64,000 nt of DNA from Fulvivirga sp. (GCA_028280565.1 JANQLQ010000083.1:62001-126000), one strand, 5' to 3'; counted from the first letter of the stretch, positions 27,351 to 35,737 are shown. Notes: a model not told the origin generated them from the sequence alone. A program made the numbers and translations.

Positions 27351-28325
27351 TCAACAACACCCGCCGCCATCGTAAAACCAGGTACTACCTGAGATAAACA
27401 GGTCATCCCGCTGTAGGTCAGCCAAGGCAGCAGCGGTCTTATCGCATATAGCCAACGGTTGGTTGGGAGTTAGCACATGTCCTTTGTTATCGTCAAAATA
27501 CGCTTCGTTCCCAAAGTAAATGGCCGTTTTACCGGTAAATACACAGGGACCATCGCTTGGCATGGGATCTTTAATGGCGCATACTTCCACACTTTCAATA
27601 TATACCTGGCGCGGGGAGTCATAATGTGCCGGATCCAGTACCCGGTAGGGCCGCCTGGCGCGTATTTCTACGGTACCAAAACCTACGCTTGTGATCATGG
27701 CTAGGTACTCCTGTAGTGGTAAAGCACCACTTAGGCATAAAGCACGCAGTCGCTCGTCTTGCTGTAGATTTGCCGGCATGCCTTGGTCACAGATCGGATC
27801 AGAGAGTACTAAGCGGCCATGGGGCTTCAGCACACGGTACATCTCTTTCAAGGCTTGCTGAAGGTCTTGCGGGTTGAATATGTTAAAGAGACAGTTCTGG
27901 GCCGCCACATCGATGGTCTCGTCTTCTACCGGGAGAGATAAGGCATCTCCTTTTCTTAGATCTACAAAGGCACTATTGAACCATGGGTTTAAAGCTTCGG
28001 CTTCTTTAAAGTTTTTACGACTGGCCTCGAGCATTTCATCCACGACATCAAGTCCTATAACTCCCCCTGCCTTACGACTGAAGTAGGAGAATTGGAGAAG
28101 CTCCATGCCCCCGCCTACCCCCACATATAAAATGTTAGGGCTATTGACCAGGTCTCGTGGGTTAACTGTGCTCCCACACCCGTAGTTCATATCCAGCATG
28201 ATCTTGGGGATCTCCAGCCCGGGCAGTTGCCAAACAGGAGTAGTAGTACAGCAGAGCCCTACATCTGGCTGTTCAGCTGCTTTTTTATAGATGTTTTTCG
28301 TAGTTTCTAAGTAGGTCTCCATCAC
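27351..28325 (-). CDS. arsM: arsenosugar-pathway arsenite methyltransferase ArsM
   Basis: SAM-dependent methyltransferase that methylates trivalent arsenic, supplying the dimethylarsenic substrate for ArsS. The Rossmann motif is ILYVGVGGGMELLQFSYF, followed by GLDVVDEMLE, DVAAQNCLFNIF and VLKPHGRLVLSDP. Cysteines expected to bind arsenic occur as GLCCTT near residue 25, NYGCGSTV near residue 50 and a terminal GGGCC. The 324-residue length and the CCTT...NYGCGSTV opening match the arsenosugar-linked ArsM branch, not the shorter UbiE-like arsenic detoxification type. The ATG overlaps the stop of the phosphorylase gene by 4 bases. It is the last gene of the operon. Confidence 0.9.
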   Translation of the reverse strand: MMETYLETTKNIYKKAAEQPDVGLCCTTTPVWQLPGLEIPKIMLDMNYGCGSTVNPRDLVNSPNILYVGVGGGMELLQFSYFSRKAGGVIGLDVVDEMLEASRKNFKEAEALNPWFNSAFVDLRKGDALSLPVEDETIDVAAQNCLFNIFNPQDLQQALKEMYRVLKPHGRLVLSDPICDQGMPANLQQDERLRALCLSGALPLQEYLAMITSVGFGTVEIRARRPYRVLDPAHYDSPRQVYIESVEVCAIKDPMPSDGPCVFTGKTAIYFGNEAYFDDNKGHVLTPNQPLAICDKTAAALADLQRDDLFISGSTWFYDGGGCC

Positions 28326-29137
28326 AATTTCTTTATCAATTCTACATATAATTCAGCCAACTTCTCTTCTGCTTTACCGGCAATGGCGATGATCTCTTCG
28401 ATATTCACTGGCTGGAGATCATCGGGGTCACAGTCATCGGTGAGTACGGAAATAGCACAGCAAGGCAGGCCTACATGGTTGGCCACGATCACCTCGGGTA
28501 CGGTAGACATGCCTACGGCATCGGCACCAATGCCTTTTAAGAACCTATATTCTGCGCGAGTCTCCAAGTTTGGGCCGGTCACGGACACATAAACTCCTTT
28601 GCGCAAGGTAATGTCCTTACCCGCCGCTATTTCAAGGAGTCCTGCATTCATTTTTGGATCGTAGGGAGCACTCATATCAGGGAATCTAGGGCCCATTTCG
28701 TCCAAGTTCTTTCCCCGCAAAGGGTTATCCGGCTGTAAATTGATGTGATCGTCGATGAGCATGAGCTCTCCCTTGGACCAATCACCATTGAGATTTCCGG
28801 CAGCATTTGAGATCAGCAAGTGTTGTACGCCCAGCAGCTTGAGTACCCTTACCGGGAGGGTTACTTCTTGCATACTGTAACCTTCGTAGTAGTGAAACCG
28901 CCCCTGCATGGCAACCACTTTTTTGCCCTGCACTTCGCCAAACAGCAGCTTGCCACTGTGAAACTCTACCGTAGCCACGGGAAAATGTGGAATAACGGCA
29001 TAATCGATGCTCACCTCTACTTGCATCTCTTGCAAGAAACCCTTGCCCAACCCGGTACCTAAGATCACCCCGATGGCTGGATCGGTCACTCCTTTATCTT
29101 TGATGAAGGCAGCAGCCTCCTTTATTTCTTTCATCAT
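28322..29137 (-). CDS. purine nucleoside phosphorylase, predicted adenosine-type, of the arsenosugar operon
   Basis: Trimeric-type phosphorylase that cleaves nucleosides with phosphate. Motifs: GVILGTGLGKG (phosphate loop), HFPVATVEFHSG, GRFHYYEGY, ISNAAGNLN and VSVTGPNLETRAEYRF, in which Glu192 matches human PNP Glu201. The residue matching human Asn243, which reads 6-oxopurines, is Asp234 here (SVLTDD instead of SLITN). Asp at this place occurs in adenine-releasing relatives (methylthioadenosine phosphorylase), and the N243D change in human PNP is known to shift preference to adenosine. Between arsS and arsM, it probably removes adenine from the dimethylarsinoyl-adenosine made by ArsS. Specificity is inferred. 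Confidence 0.88.
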   Translation of the reverse strand: MMKEIKEAAAFIKDKGVTDPAIGVILGTGLGKGFLQEMQVEVSIDYAVIPHFPVATVEFHSGKLLFGEVQGKKVVAMQGRFHYYEGYSMQEVTLPVRVLKLLGVQHLLISNAAGNLNGDWSKGELMLIDDHINLQPDNPLRGKNLDEMGPRFPDMSAPYDPKMNAGLLEIAAGKDITLRKGVYVSVTGPNLETRAEYRFLKGIGADAVGMSTVPEVIVANHVGLPCCAISVLTDDCDPDDLQPVNIEEIIAIAGKAEEKLAELYVELIKKL

Positions 29138-29143
29138 AAATTA

Positions 29144-30214
29144 TCAAGCTACTGTGCCTTGGCAGCTCGACCCGGCGCCTGCGGTACAGCCGTAGCAATG
29201 TTGATTAATGGCAATACTACGATCTTCTAGTTTTTTAATATCAAATTCGCGAATATGCTGGCCTGCATCTTTTGCTACTTTCAACCCCAGCATTTGGTTG
29301 AAATCACAATCGTACATATACCCGTCATAGTCGATGGAAATGGTATTGCGGCACATCACCCCGGCTACGGCGGCAGGATTGAAGGCCATCACCAATTTTT
29401 CCATATACTCTTCGTAATTCTCCGTGCGTACCAAGAATTCTAAAAACCGACTTATCGGCATGTTGGTGATGGTAAAGAGCCCATTGAAGTCAATATCGAA
29501 ATGTTCTTTCAGCTCTTTTTTGAAATCTTTTTCAAGTTCCGCCTGGTTGCCAGGCAAGAAAGCGCCGCTAGGATTATAGACCAGGTCCAGCGTCAGTCCT
29601 GAACCCTCTTTCCCATAACCCACGGCGTTCAGCATTTCCAGGGCTTTGATGGAGCGTTCGAATACCCCCTGTCCTCGCTGCCGGTCCGTTTTAGCGGCTT
29701 GATAGAAAGGCAGGGAGGAAACTACTCTCACCTTGTTTTCCTTGAAGAAACCGGGCAGATCGTGATATTTAGGGTTCGCCAAAATAATCGTAAGGTTTGA
29801 GCGAACAATGATCTCTCTTACGCCCCTTTTATTGGCTTCCACCACGAACCACCTGAAATCAGGGTTCATCTCGGGCGCGCCGCCGGTAAGATCCAGGGTA
29901 TGGATCCCTGTGTTGGCGATCACATCCAAGCACTGTTGCATGGTCTCGCGGGTCATGATCTCCTTCCTGTCCGGGCCTGCATCCACATGGCAGTGTTTGC
30001 AGACCTGGTTACACATATAGCCTACGTTCACTTGAAATATCTCTATCTTCGAAGGCTTTAAAGGAAAATGCCCTAAAGGAGCTATTTTATCTGCGAAGGT
30101 AGGCAGTAGCCCTTCTTTAAAAATACCATTAGAAAGGATATTGAGCTGCGTAGTTTGATCAGCAAGGTCATGATGCCTTGCCTGTAGCGACTTGATCATA
30201 GCTTCTGCCCCCAT
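29144..30214 (-). CDS. arsS: arsenosugar radical SAM enzyme ArsS
   Basis: Radical SAM enzyme that joins the 5'-deoxyadenosyl group to dimethylarsenite to give a 5'-dimethylarsinoyl-adenosine, the first arsenosugar precursor. The cluster motif is CNQVCKHC (Cys68, Cys72, Cys75), followed by LDLTGGAPEMNPDF. The C-terminal DUF3641-type auxiliary domain ends in HCYGCTAGAGSSCQG, a Cys-rich signature typical of ArsS. The 356-residue length is normal for the family. It is preceded by 1 base after the carboxymuconolactone-decarboxylase-like gene and followed after 6 bases by the phosphorylase gene. Confidence 0.93.
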   Translation of the reverse strand: MGAEAMIKSLQARHHDLADQTTQLNILSNGIFKEGLLPTFADKIAPLGHFPLKPSKIEIFQVNVGYMCNQVCKHCHVDAGPDRKEIMTRETMQQCLDVIANTGIHTLDLTGGAPEMNPDFRWFVVEANKRGVREIIVRSNLTIILANPKYHDLPGFFKENKVRVVSSLPFYQAAKTDRQRGQGVFERSIKALEMLNAVGYGKEGSGLTLDLVYNPSGAFLPGNQAELEKDFKKELKEHFDIDFNGLFTITNMPISRFLEFLVRTENYEEYMEKLVMAFNPAAVAGVMCRNTISIDYDGYMYDCDFNQMLGLKVAKDAGQHIREFDIKKLEDRSIAINQHCYGCTAGAGSSCQGTVA

Positions 30215-30215
30215 T

Positions 30216-30551
30216 TCACATGGAAAGTTTCTTCACTTTATTCATCATCTGCACTCCATGTACCAGCGAGGCTCCTCCACGAATGGCCGTTGCCACGTGA
30301 ACAGCTTCCATCATCTGCTGCTCAGTAGAGCCTTTCTCTAAGGAATCCGAAGTGTAGGCATCAATACAGTAAGGACATTGGATCGTGTGCGCTACCGCTA
30401 ACGCAATGAGCGACTTTTCACGGGCTGTAAGCGCTCCTTCTTTGAAAACATCTCCATAATAATCAAAAAACTTCCCTGCTAACTCCGGGCCGAATTCTGC
30501 CACATTACCAAATTTCTTAAGATCAGCCGGGTCATAATACGTCTTTTCCAT
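30216..30551 (-). CDS. arsenosugar-associated carboxymuconolactone decarboxylase/AhpD-like protein
   Basis: A 111-residue AhpD-fold protein with the redox motif CPYC (Cys59, Cys62) followed by IDAYTSDS. It has the helical family pattern (LIALAVAHTIQ, MMEAVHVATAIRGGASLVHG). Proteins of this type are regularly found in arsenosugar clusters and annotated as peroxidase-like. It is the first gene of the four-gene operon, with a 1-base gap to arsS. A role in reducing arsenicals or protecting the pathway from oxidation is inference. Confidence 0.88.
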   Translation of the reverse strand: MEKTYYDPADLKKFGNVAEFGPELAGKFFDYYGDVFKEGALTAREKSLIALAVAHTIQCPYCIDAYTSDSLEKGSTEQQMMEAVHVATAIRGGASLVHGVQMMNKVKKLSM

Positions 30552-30907
30552 ATCTCACATCATGTTTTACGGCTTTAATCTAAGCAATAAAATAGTTTTC
30601 CTGTGAGAGGGAGCAATGATTTATTCGATCATACTAGGGAATTGGTCAATGGGATGACAGTATTAGGCAGAATTAATGAATACGGAGGGATGATCGTTAC
30701 TATCCAGCCGAACTTCGCCATATTAAAAAAACTTTAGCTAAGTCTAAAAATCGGCGACTAGGTACAAGGAAAACAGGAAATATCGATCCAAAGAAAATGA
30801 CACGTTGATTTCATATGTCCGCTTTCATATTTTTAGTCACCTTTCTACAAAATGTACTTCATACAAAGGCTTGAAAAAAGCGACTCATGATCATCCACCG
30901 AAAACGA
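30552..30907. other. 356-base spacer upstream of the arsenosugar operon
   Basis: No gene is supported. The region should hold the operon promoter on the minus strand, but no TAnnTTTG box (CAAAnnTA on this strand) was found. No clear ArsR-type inverted repeat was seen. The 70-aa ORF at 30805 is an artefact. Confidence 0.5.
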
Positions 30908-31882
30908 CTAAGGCGCGCTATCTACCGGGATGGCGATCCTGTACGTTTTATTGCGGCTTACATCCAGCTGATCATCCCTCAGCCAGGGGTTATGCCGTTT
31001 TAAGAGTTTATAGTTGATCCCCTGGTCCTTGGCAAATTTTACGAGGTCGTTTATGTTTTTATCTACTTCTACATAGCGAAGCTTTTCCTGTTCGTAAAGA
31101 TGTCCTTCATCAATATTGAACCCGTACTTTGCAGGGTGCTCAATGATCTCTTTGATCGCCAATATCCTGAACACATACCGCGAGGTTTCGGAGTTTAACA
31201 GTAGATCGTAGTAAGAATCGACCTGTTGGTTATCCAGCGCCCTTTGCAGTCCTCTCATACCCCGGTTGTAAGAGGCTGCGGCATTGGTCCAATTGTTAAA
31301 TTTTCTATGAGCCTTTTTCAAGTATTTACAAGCCGCCTCTGTGGATTTCAGCGGGTCATAACGCTCGTCTACTGAGCGAGTGATCTCTAGCCCGTTCTCC
31401 TTACCAGATGATTTCAATATTTGCCAAAAGCCGACGGCATTTTTAGGAGACACGCCATTTACAAATCCACCTTCGATGGCAGTGAGGTATTTAAAATCAT
31501 CGGGAATACCATGTTCTCTTAGGATCACTTCCATCTGCGGCAACCAGCGGTGCGCCCTTTTGATCAAAAAGATGGTGCTGCTATGCCAGTATGTATTGAT
31601 ATGAAGTTCCCGGTCCAATCTTTCCCTTACATCGGGGATCTCCAACGGTACCCGCTCCCCGGCAAAGTATAATTCTTCCGGGAGTTCGAGGGATACGGCA
31701 TTAAGGTAGCCTGCATATTCTCCTTCCGGGGGATTATCTACCCGGTAATAAGGTACTTGGGCATTGATCGCCTCGTGCTCATCTGTAGTGGCCTCTACTT
31801 CTTCTTTATTTTGGTCAAACTGGATATATCCCAAGATGATGACCAGCGCCATAGACGAAATGAAATGCGGAAAATATTTCAT
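30908..31882 (-). CDS. lytic transglycosylase (MltD-like) with C-terminal LysM-like tail
   Basis: Murein lytic transglycosylase that cleaves glycan strands in the periplasm. The N-terminal hydrophobic segment (FISSMALVIILGYIQF) is a signal anchor. The SLT domain has YLTAIEGGF (catalytic Glu; Gly follows where Ser is most common), AVGFWQILKSSG and AASYNRGMRGL. The C-terminal region resembles a degenerate LysM (IKEIIEHPAKYG, VKFAKDQGINYKLLKRHNPW). The Met at 31882 is preferred over the ORF-track start 15 bases earlier. It is separated from the LOG-family gene by about 90 bases. Confidence 0.88.
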   Translation of the reverse strand: MKYFPHFISSMALVIILGYIQFDQNKEEVEATTDEHEAINAQVPYYRVDNPPEGEYAGYLNAVSLELPEELYFAGERVPLEIPDVRERLDRELHINTYWHSSTIFLIKRAHRWLPQMEVILREHGIPDDFKYLTAIEGGFVNGVSPKNAVGFWQILKSSGKENGLEITRSVDERYDPLKSTEAACKYLKKAHRKFNNWTNAAASYNRGMRGLQRALDNQQVDSYYDLLLNSETSRYVFRILAIKEIIEHPAKYGFNIDEGHLYEQEKLRYVEVDKNINDLVKFAKDQGINYKLLKRHNPWLRDDQLDVSRNKTYRIAIPVDSAP

Positions 31883-31968
31883 ATCCTTAAAAATCAAAAA
31901 ATGGTATTATAATAATTAATATCAATCAAAAAACGTTCGCCAAGGCTACAGGGGAGTAAGGATATATA

Positions 31969-32727
31969 CTAAAAATTGGGTGAAAGTAAATACTTAGAGT
32001 AAAATTCATCGATCACCGCCACTGCTTCCGAGGCTGTTTCTACTATCTTAAAAAGGTCCAGGTCTTCCTCGTTGATGTTCTTTTCATTTTCTAGGAGATA
32101 GGTTTTGATCCAGTCGATCAAGCCCCCCCAAAAATCCTTACCTACCAAAACGATGGGGAATCTACCAATTTTTTTGGTTTGGATCAATGTTAAAGCCTCG
32201 AAGAGTTCATCCAGCGTACCAAAGCCGCCTGGCATTACAATGAAGCCTTGGGAATATTTCACAAACATCACCTTGCGGACAAAGAAGTAATCGAAGGTGA
32301 TAAGTTTATCTGGGTCTATGTAAGGGTTTCCTTGCTGTTCAAAGGGCAGGATAATATTCAGGCCTACGGACTTGCCTCCCTCCGAGCGAGCTCCTTTATT
32401 GGCAGCTTCCATGATCCCTGGGCCACCCCCGGAGATCACCCCGTACCCATGGCGAACTAGCTTAGCGGCAATTTCCTCGGCCATTTGATAATACGCGTGT
32501 GATGGCTGGGTACGGGCAGAGCCAAAAATAGTGACGCACGGACCGATTTTCGCGAGCTTTTGGAACCCCTCCACAAACTCCGACATGACTTTAAAGATCA
32601 CCCAAGAATCGCTGCTTTTGATCTCGTTCCAATCTTTTTCCTCGAAGGCCTGGATAATTTTTTGTTCGTCATCCGTAAGGTCTTTCATTCCTTTTATATG
32701 ATCTAATTTGGTTTGTTTTGTATCCAT
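31969..32727 (-). CDS. LOG-family (TIGR00730) nucleotide-binding protein
   Basis: A 252-residue Rossmann-fold protein of the LOG family, which includes cytokinin-riboside monophosphate phosphoribohydrolases and general nucleotide 5'-monophosphate hydrolases. Motifs: VTIFGSART (residues 65-73), YGVISGGGPGIMEAANKGA (95-113) and VMPGGFGTLDELFEALT (164-180), which contains the PGGxGTxxE signature with the catalytic Glu. Arg151 is in place. It has an extra N-terminal helical segment of about 60 residues relative to short LOG proteins. It is monocistronic by spacing. Confidence 0.9.
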   Translation of the reverse strand: MDTKQTKLDHIKGMKDLTDDEQKIIQAFEEKDWNEIKSSDSWVIFKVMSEFVEGFQKLAKIGPCVTIFGSARTQPSHAYYQMAEEIAAKLVRHGYGVISGGGPGIMEAANKGARSEGGKSVGLNIILPFEQQGNPYIDPDKLITFDYFFVRKVMFVKYSQGFIVMPGGFGTLDELFEALTLIQTKKIGRFPIVLVGKDFWGGLIDWIKTYLLENEKNINEEDLDLFKIVETASEAVAVIDEFYSKYLLSPNF

Positions 32728-32966
32728 GATCTGTACTATTTTAGTAACGTCAGCTTTAGCCCGGCTTTGTTACGTTTTTTCTTAAAAATGTAGTTTTGTC
32801 AATCTTTATTAAAAAATATAAAATGTGAAATCGGAAATATGAAAATACTCAGACATTCTGCCAGCTAATATTTCCTCGATTCCACTTCTGATTATTAAAC
32901 AATTGGCCATAGTTTATTAATACCCTTCAATTTTAAGCGCTAAGGGTCTCAAACATTTCTACCACC

Positions 32967-33878
32967 TTATTTCGTCAAGAGATCGTTCAGTGCAGGCTCT
33001 ACTTCCGGGTAGGTAAACGTAAATCCATCGTTTTGAATTTTTTCACTTGACACCCTATTACCGCCTAATACCATGGAGGCCATTTCTCCTAGCGCCAATT
33101 TAAGAACAAAGCCGGGAACATTGGGTAGGAAGAAAGGTTTTCCCAGCACTTTGGCGCTCAATTTTGAGAGCTCCTTGTTCGTTACCGGGTTAGGCGCTAC
33201 GGCGTTATAAATGCCTTGTATCGTGTCGTTTTCTAACGCATGGATGAACATCTTGCAAAGATCGTCCAGGTGTATCCAGCTCATATATTGGTCTCCTTTA
33301 CCCAATGCTGCGCCAGCGCCCCATTTGATGGGTTTAGTAAGTTCCTTCAAAGCCCCTCCTTTATCGCTTAAAACAATGCCAATGCGAAGCATAGCTACGC
33401 GTATCCCCAGTTTCTCCACCTGGTCCACCTCTGCTTCCCACGATTTGGTCACGGTGGCTAAAAAGTCGTCTCCAAAACGGCTGTCTTCCTTCTTCCATAC
33501 GCCACCGGTATCCCAGCCATAATATCCTACTGCGGAGGCAGAAATGAAGGCTTTTACTTGGTGATCTTTGTTTGCGAGGGCTGATCGTAAGACTTCGGTA
33601 GACTTTGTGCGGCTCTGTAAGATCTCTTTTTTGCGTTGGGTGGTCCATTTTTTATCCGCTACACCGGCACCGGCCAAATGAATAATGTAATCCACACCGT
33701 CCAATGCTTTTTCGTCGATCGTTTGGCGGTCAATATCCCATGAAAAGGATTCTACTTCGCTCACCTTGCCAGGGTTACGCGAAAGATAACGCACTTGGCA
33801 CCCTTTTTCTATCAAAAGCGAGGTAAGACGCGTGCCCACCAGCCCGGTACCGCCAGTGACGAGTACGATTTTAGACAT
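32967..33878 (-). CDS. TIGR01777-family NAD(P)-dependent epimerase-like protein
   Basis: A 303-residue extended short-chain dehydrogenase of the YfcH/SulA type. The nucleotide-binding motif is VTGGTGLVGTRL at the N-terminus, followed by IIHLAGAGVADKKW and the active-site stretch ISASAVGYYG with the catalytic Tyr. A compact C-terminal DUF1731 domain follows (FLPNVPGFVLKLALGEMA, VLGGNRVSSEKI). Substrate unknown for the family. The neighbours are not functionally related. Confidence 0.9.
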   Translation of the reverse strand: MSKIVLVTGGTGLVGTRLTSLLIEKGCQVRYLSRNPGKVSEVESFSWDIDRQTIDEKALDGVDYIIHLAGAGVADKKWTTQRKKEILQSRTKSTEVLRSALANKDHQVKAFISASAVGYYGWDTGGVWKKEDSRFGDDFLATVTKSWEAEVDQVEKLGIRVAMLRIGIVLSDKGGALKELTKPIKWGAGAALGKGDQYMSWIHLDDLCKMFIHALENDTIQGIYNAVAPNPVTNKELSKLSAKVLGKPFFLPNVPGFVLKLALGEMASMVLGGNRVSSEKIQNDGFTFTYPEVEPALNDLLTK

Positions 33879-34017
33879 AGTATGATTTTTATACCCAGTA
33901 AAACAACGGGCAATGAAGTGAAAGGTTTAATTTATGAGCTGGTTTTTGGGGGGAAGGCTAAACGGGTTAGTGATTGGATTTGCTTCGCTTAAGGTAAGAC
34001 TCACTGGAACCCTGCTC

Positions 34018-34257
34018 CTAAAATAATAATTTCACCAATTCATCCTTCGATACATTAAGATGACTTGCTACATCCTTCAAAATGGATGATAAAGTGCCAA
34101 TTTTTAATGGATTATGTGCGGGGATGGTAATATGATGTATACCGTTCTTTTTGGTAGTTAGACGAATATGACTCCCTACCTACCTTGTTGGACTATAACC
34201 AAGTTTTGCCAGCTTTTTGATAAAATCTTTGCTTGATAAATCACGTGGGATTTTCAT
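34018..34257 (-). pseudogene. hicA: HicA toxin gene interrupted by an amber codon
   Basis: Reading from the ATG at 34257 gives MKIPRDLSSKDFIKKL, then TAG at codon 26 (34180-34182). The same frame continues through VGSHIRLTT and HHITIPAH to LVKLLF and a natural stop at 34018. The whole is a normal 79-residue HicA mRNA interferase with the GSH catalytic-His motif just after the stop. HicA proteins commonly have Gln here (RQxGSH), so CAG to TAG is the likely change. The first 25 residues alone would be inactive. The start overlaps the hicB stop by ATGA. It is too broken for the ORF track. A sequencing error cannot be excluded. Confidence 0.85.
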
Positions 34258-34457
34258 GCTGCAAATACCTCCTCACGCACAAAATGTAAGCGTACCATCT
34301 TGGGGGAATTAGTCTCAAAATGACAATGAATAGCCTCTCTTACATTTTGCCTCAACTCTTCAATCGTATCGCCATCTGTAAAAATAGATTGATCTAGTGC
34401 CCTGGCCTCATACCCACCTTCAGGTGACTCTTCTACAATAAAAATGATTTCGGTCAT
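34254..34457 (-). CDS. hicB: HicB-type antitoxin (short form)
   Basis: A 67-residue protein with the HicB N-terminal fold: IIFIVEESPEGGYEARALD and SIFTDGDTIEELRQNVREAI. It ends without the ribbon-helix-helix or HTH domain that longer HicB proteins use to bind DNA. Antitoxin precedes toxin and the genes overlap by 4 bases, so translation would be coupled. The toxin gene is broken, so this is a lone antitoxin. A perfect inverted repeat covers its promoter. Confidence 0.85.
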   Translation of the reverse strand: MTEIIFIVEESPEGGYEARALDQSIFTDGDTIEELRQNVREAIHCHFETNSPKMVRLHFVREEVFAA

Positions 34458-34458
34458 C

Positions 34459-34481
34459 GTTATTTTTATTTCAAAAATAAC
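34459..34481 (-). promoter_or_regulatory. palindromic operator overlapping the hicB promoter
   Basis: GTTATTTTT (34459-34467) and AAAAATAAC (34473-34481) form a perfect 9-bp inverted repeat with 5-base spacing. It overlaps TATTTTTG on the minus strand (34472-34479), a TAnnTTTG -7 box, and starts 1 base from the hicB ATG. It is a good candidate for an autoregulatory operator, although the encoded HicB has no visible DNA-binding domain. Confidence 0.5.
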
Positions 34482-34534
34482 AATTCCTGGTTTCTTTCCA
34501 GTTCAAATTCCCTCAAGATAGGATCTTGAAAAGA

Positions 34535-35737
34535 TTATTTCCCTTTCGTGATCTCAATTTCCAACCGGTCATTTAACCCACCCAGTGGCCCATTTTGGGG
34601 AAAGAGCATAGTGCTTCCGCCCTCTGCCTTGGTTTTGATGCGATTAGCTTCTATACCATTGCTCACCAGGTAGTCTTTAAAGAGTTGGGCACGATGGTCG
34701 GTAAGCTTTTTCGCTGAAACCGAAACCTCCTGCGTCCCCTCTCCCCGCGCAAAAAAGTTTTCGCTAGCGGAACGGATCGTAGCATTACGCTCGAACTTTC
34801 CATTACAGTGACCGTGTACCCTGATCCGGTATTTTGGATTTTTACTCAACAAGTCTACAAAAGCATCTAGCTCCGGTTGGGATGCCGGGGTAAAAATGGC
34901 GGAGTTGGCCAGGAAATTCACATTGTTGAACTCTACATAATGCCCGGTCCGTGACCTTTCCAGGTCTACCTTTACCGTTGTATTATCGCTTTGGCCTAGG
35001 TCTGTCGTATTGGCATAATTGATCTCTGTAGCTATGGGATAATAGCCCGGCGCATTGACCCGTACAAAATAAGTTTGCTTTGCATTCGCCGGTTTACCGA
35101 GTCCAATAAGCTGGTTCCCGCGATAGGTTTGGTATTGGTTGGCTTGCTCATTTTCAAATAAATAGACCTGGCCACTCACCTCTTCTCCCGTGGAAGAACT
35201 GACCAATTTAAAATAATAAGGACTTTTATTGGGGTCAAAAGCAGGTTCTTTCTCTTCTTGGGGTACTTGTTGTTCTGTCACTTGTTCTGCTACCACAGGC
35301 TCTTCCTCTAGAGCTTCTTCCTGCTTTTCTACAACCTCTTCCTCTGCGGCAGGTTCATTAGGTGTGACCTTGGGCTGCTCAACGATCTCTGTACCCTGTT
35401 CTACGTTCTGCTCCAAGGTAGCCAAGCTCCCGGAAAATACCCATGCATCTTTATAATCCGTATCTTTGCGAATGCGAGCGCCAAAGCTATAGGCTGCTTT
35501 TCGATTTTCTGTATCCAGTACATAAACATAATATACCCCGCGCGCTTCGTTACGAGCGTAGTTCACCGTTAGGCCTTGCGGGACGGCTTGGCTCCCAAAG
35601 CGCTCAGCATTTTCCAGCGAAGAAAACGCCCCTATGATCACATAGTGCCGGGTGCCTGCCCCGGACTGGCCATAACCAGTGAAAAAAAACATTGAACATA
35701 CCAACAACCATAGACAGATAATAAAGGTTTTGCCCAA
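34535..35737 (-). CDS. SPOR/OmpA-domain cell-envelope protein
   Basis: A 400-residue secreted protein. Signal peptide (LWLLVCSMFFFTGYGQ), then a SPOR-like domain at about 30-110 (HYVIIGAFSSLENAERFG, VYVLDTENRKAAYSFGARIR). A Glu/Pro-rich linker covers about 115-175 and a beta domain 175-265. A C-terminal OmpA peptidoglycan-binding domain covers 270-398 (LANSAIFTPASQPELDAFVDLL, IRVHGHCNG, RAQLFKDYLVSNGI, GGLNDRLEIEI). SPOR-like plus OmpA suggests anchorage to the cell wall. The His-Gly-His-Cys variant replaces the common GHTD. It is monocistronic. Confidence 0.83.
   Translation of the reverse strand: MGKTFIICLWLLVCSMFFFTGYGQSGAGTRHYVIIGAFSSLENAERFGSQAVPQGLTVNYARNEARGVYYVYVLDTENRKAAYSFGARIRKDTDYKDAWVFSGSLATLEQNVEQGTEIVEQPKVTPNEPAAEEEVVEKQEEALEEEPVVAEQVTEQQVPQEEKEPAFDPNKSPYYFKLVSSSTGEEVSGQVYLFENEQANQYQTYRGNQLIGLGKPANAKQTYFVRVNAPGYYPIATEINYANTTDLGQSDNTTVKVDLERSRTGHYVEFNNVNFLANSAIFTPASQPELDAFVDLLSKNPKYRIRVHGHCNGKFERNATIRSASENFFARGEGTQEVSVSAKKLTDHRAQLFKDYLVSNGIEANRIKTKAEGGSTMLFPQNGPLGGLNDRLEIEITKGK

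Noticed and set aside
27163-27375. 70-aa + strand ORF
   Set aside because: GTG start, no ribosome-binding site, overlaps the arsM 3' end and contains an intergenic hairpin.
32791-32798. TAGTTTTG, a perfect TAnnTTTG box on the + strand
   Set aside because: No + strand gene follows; downstream is antisense to the epimerase gene, so it is treated as a chance match.
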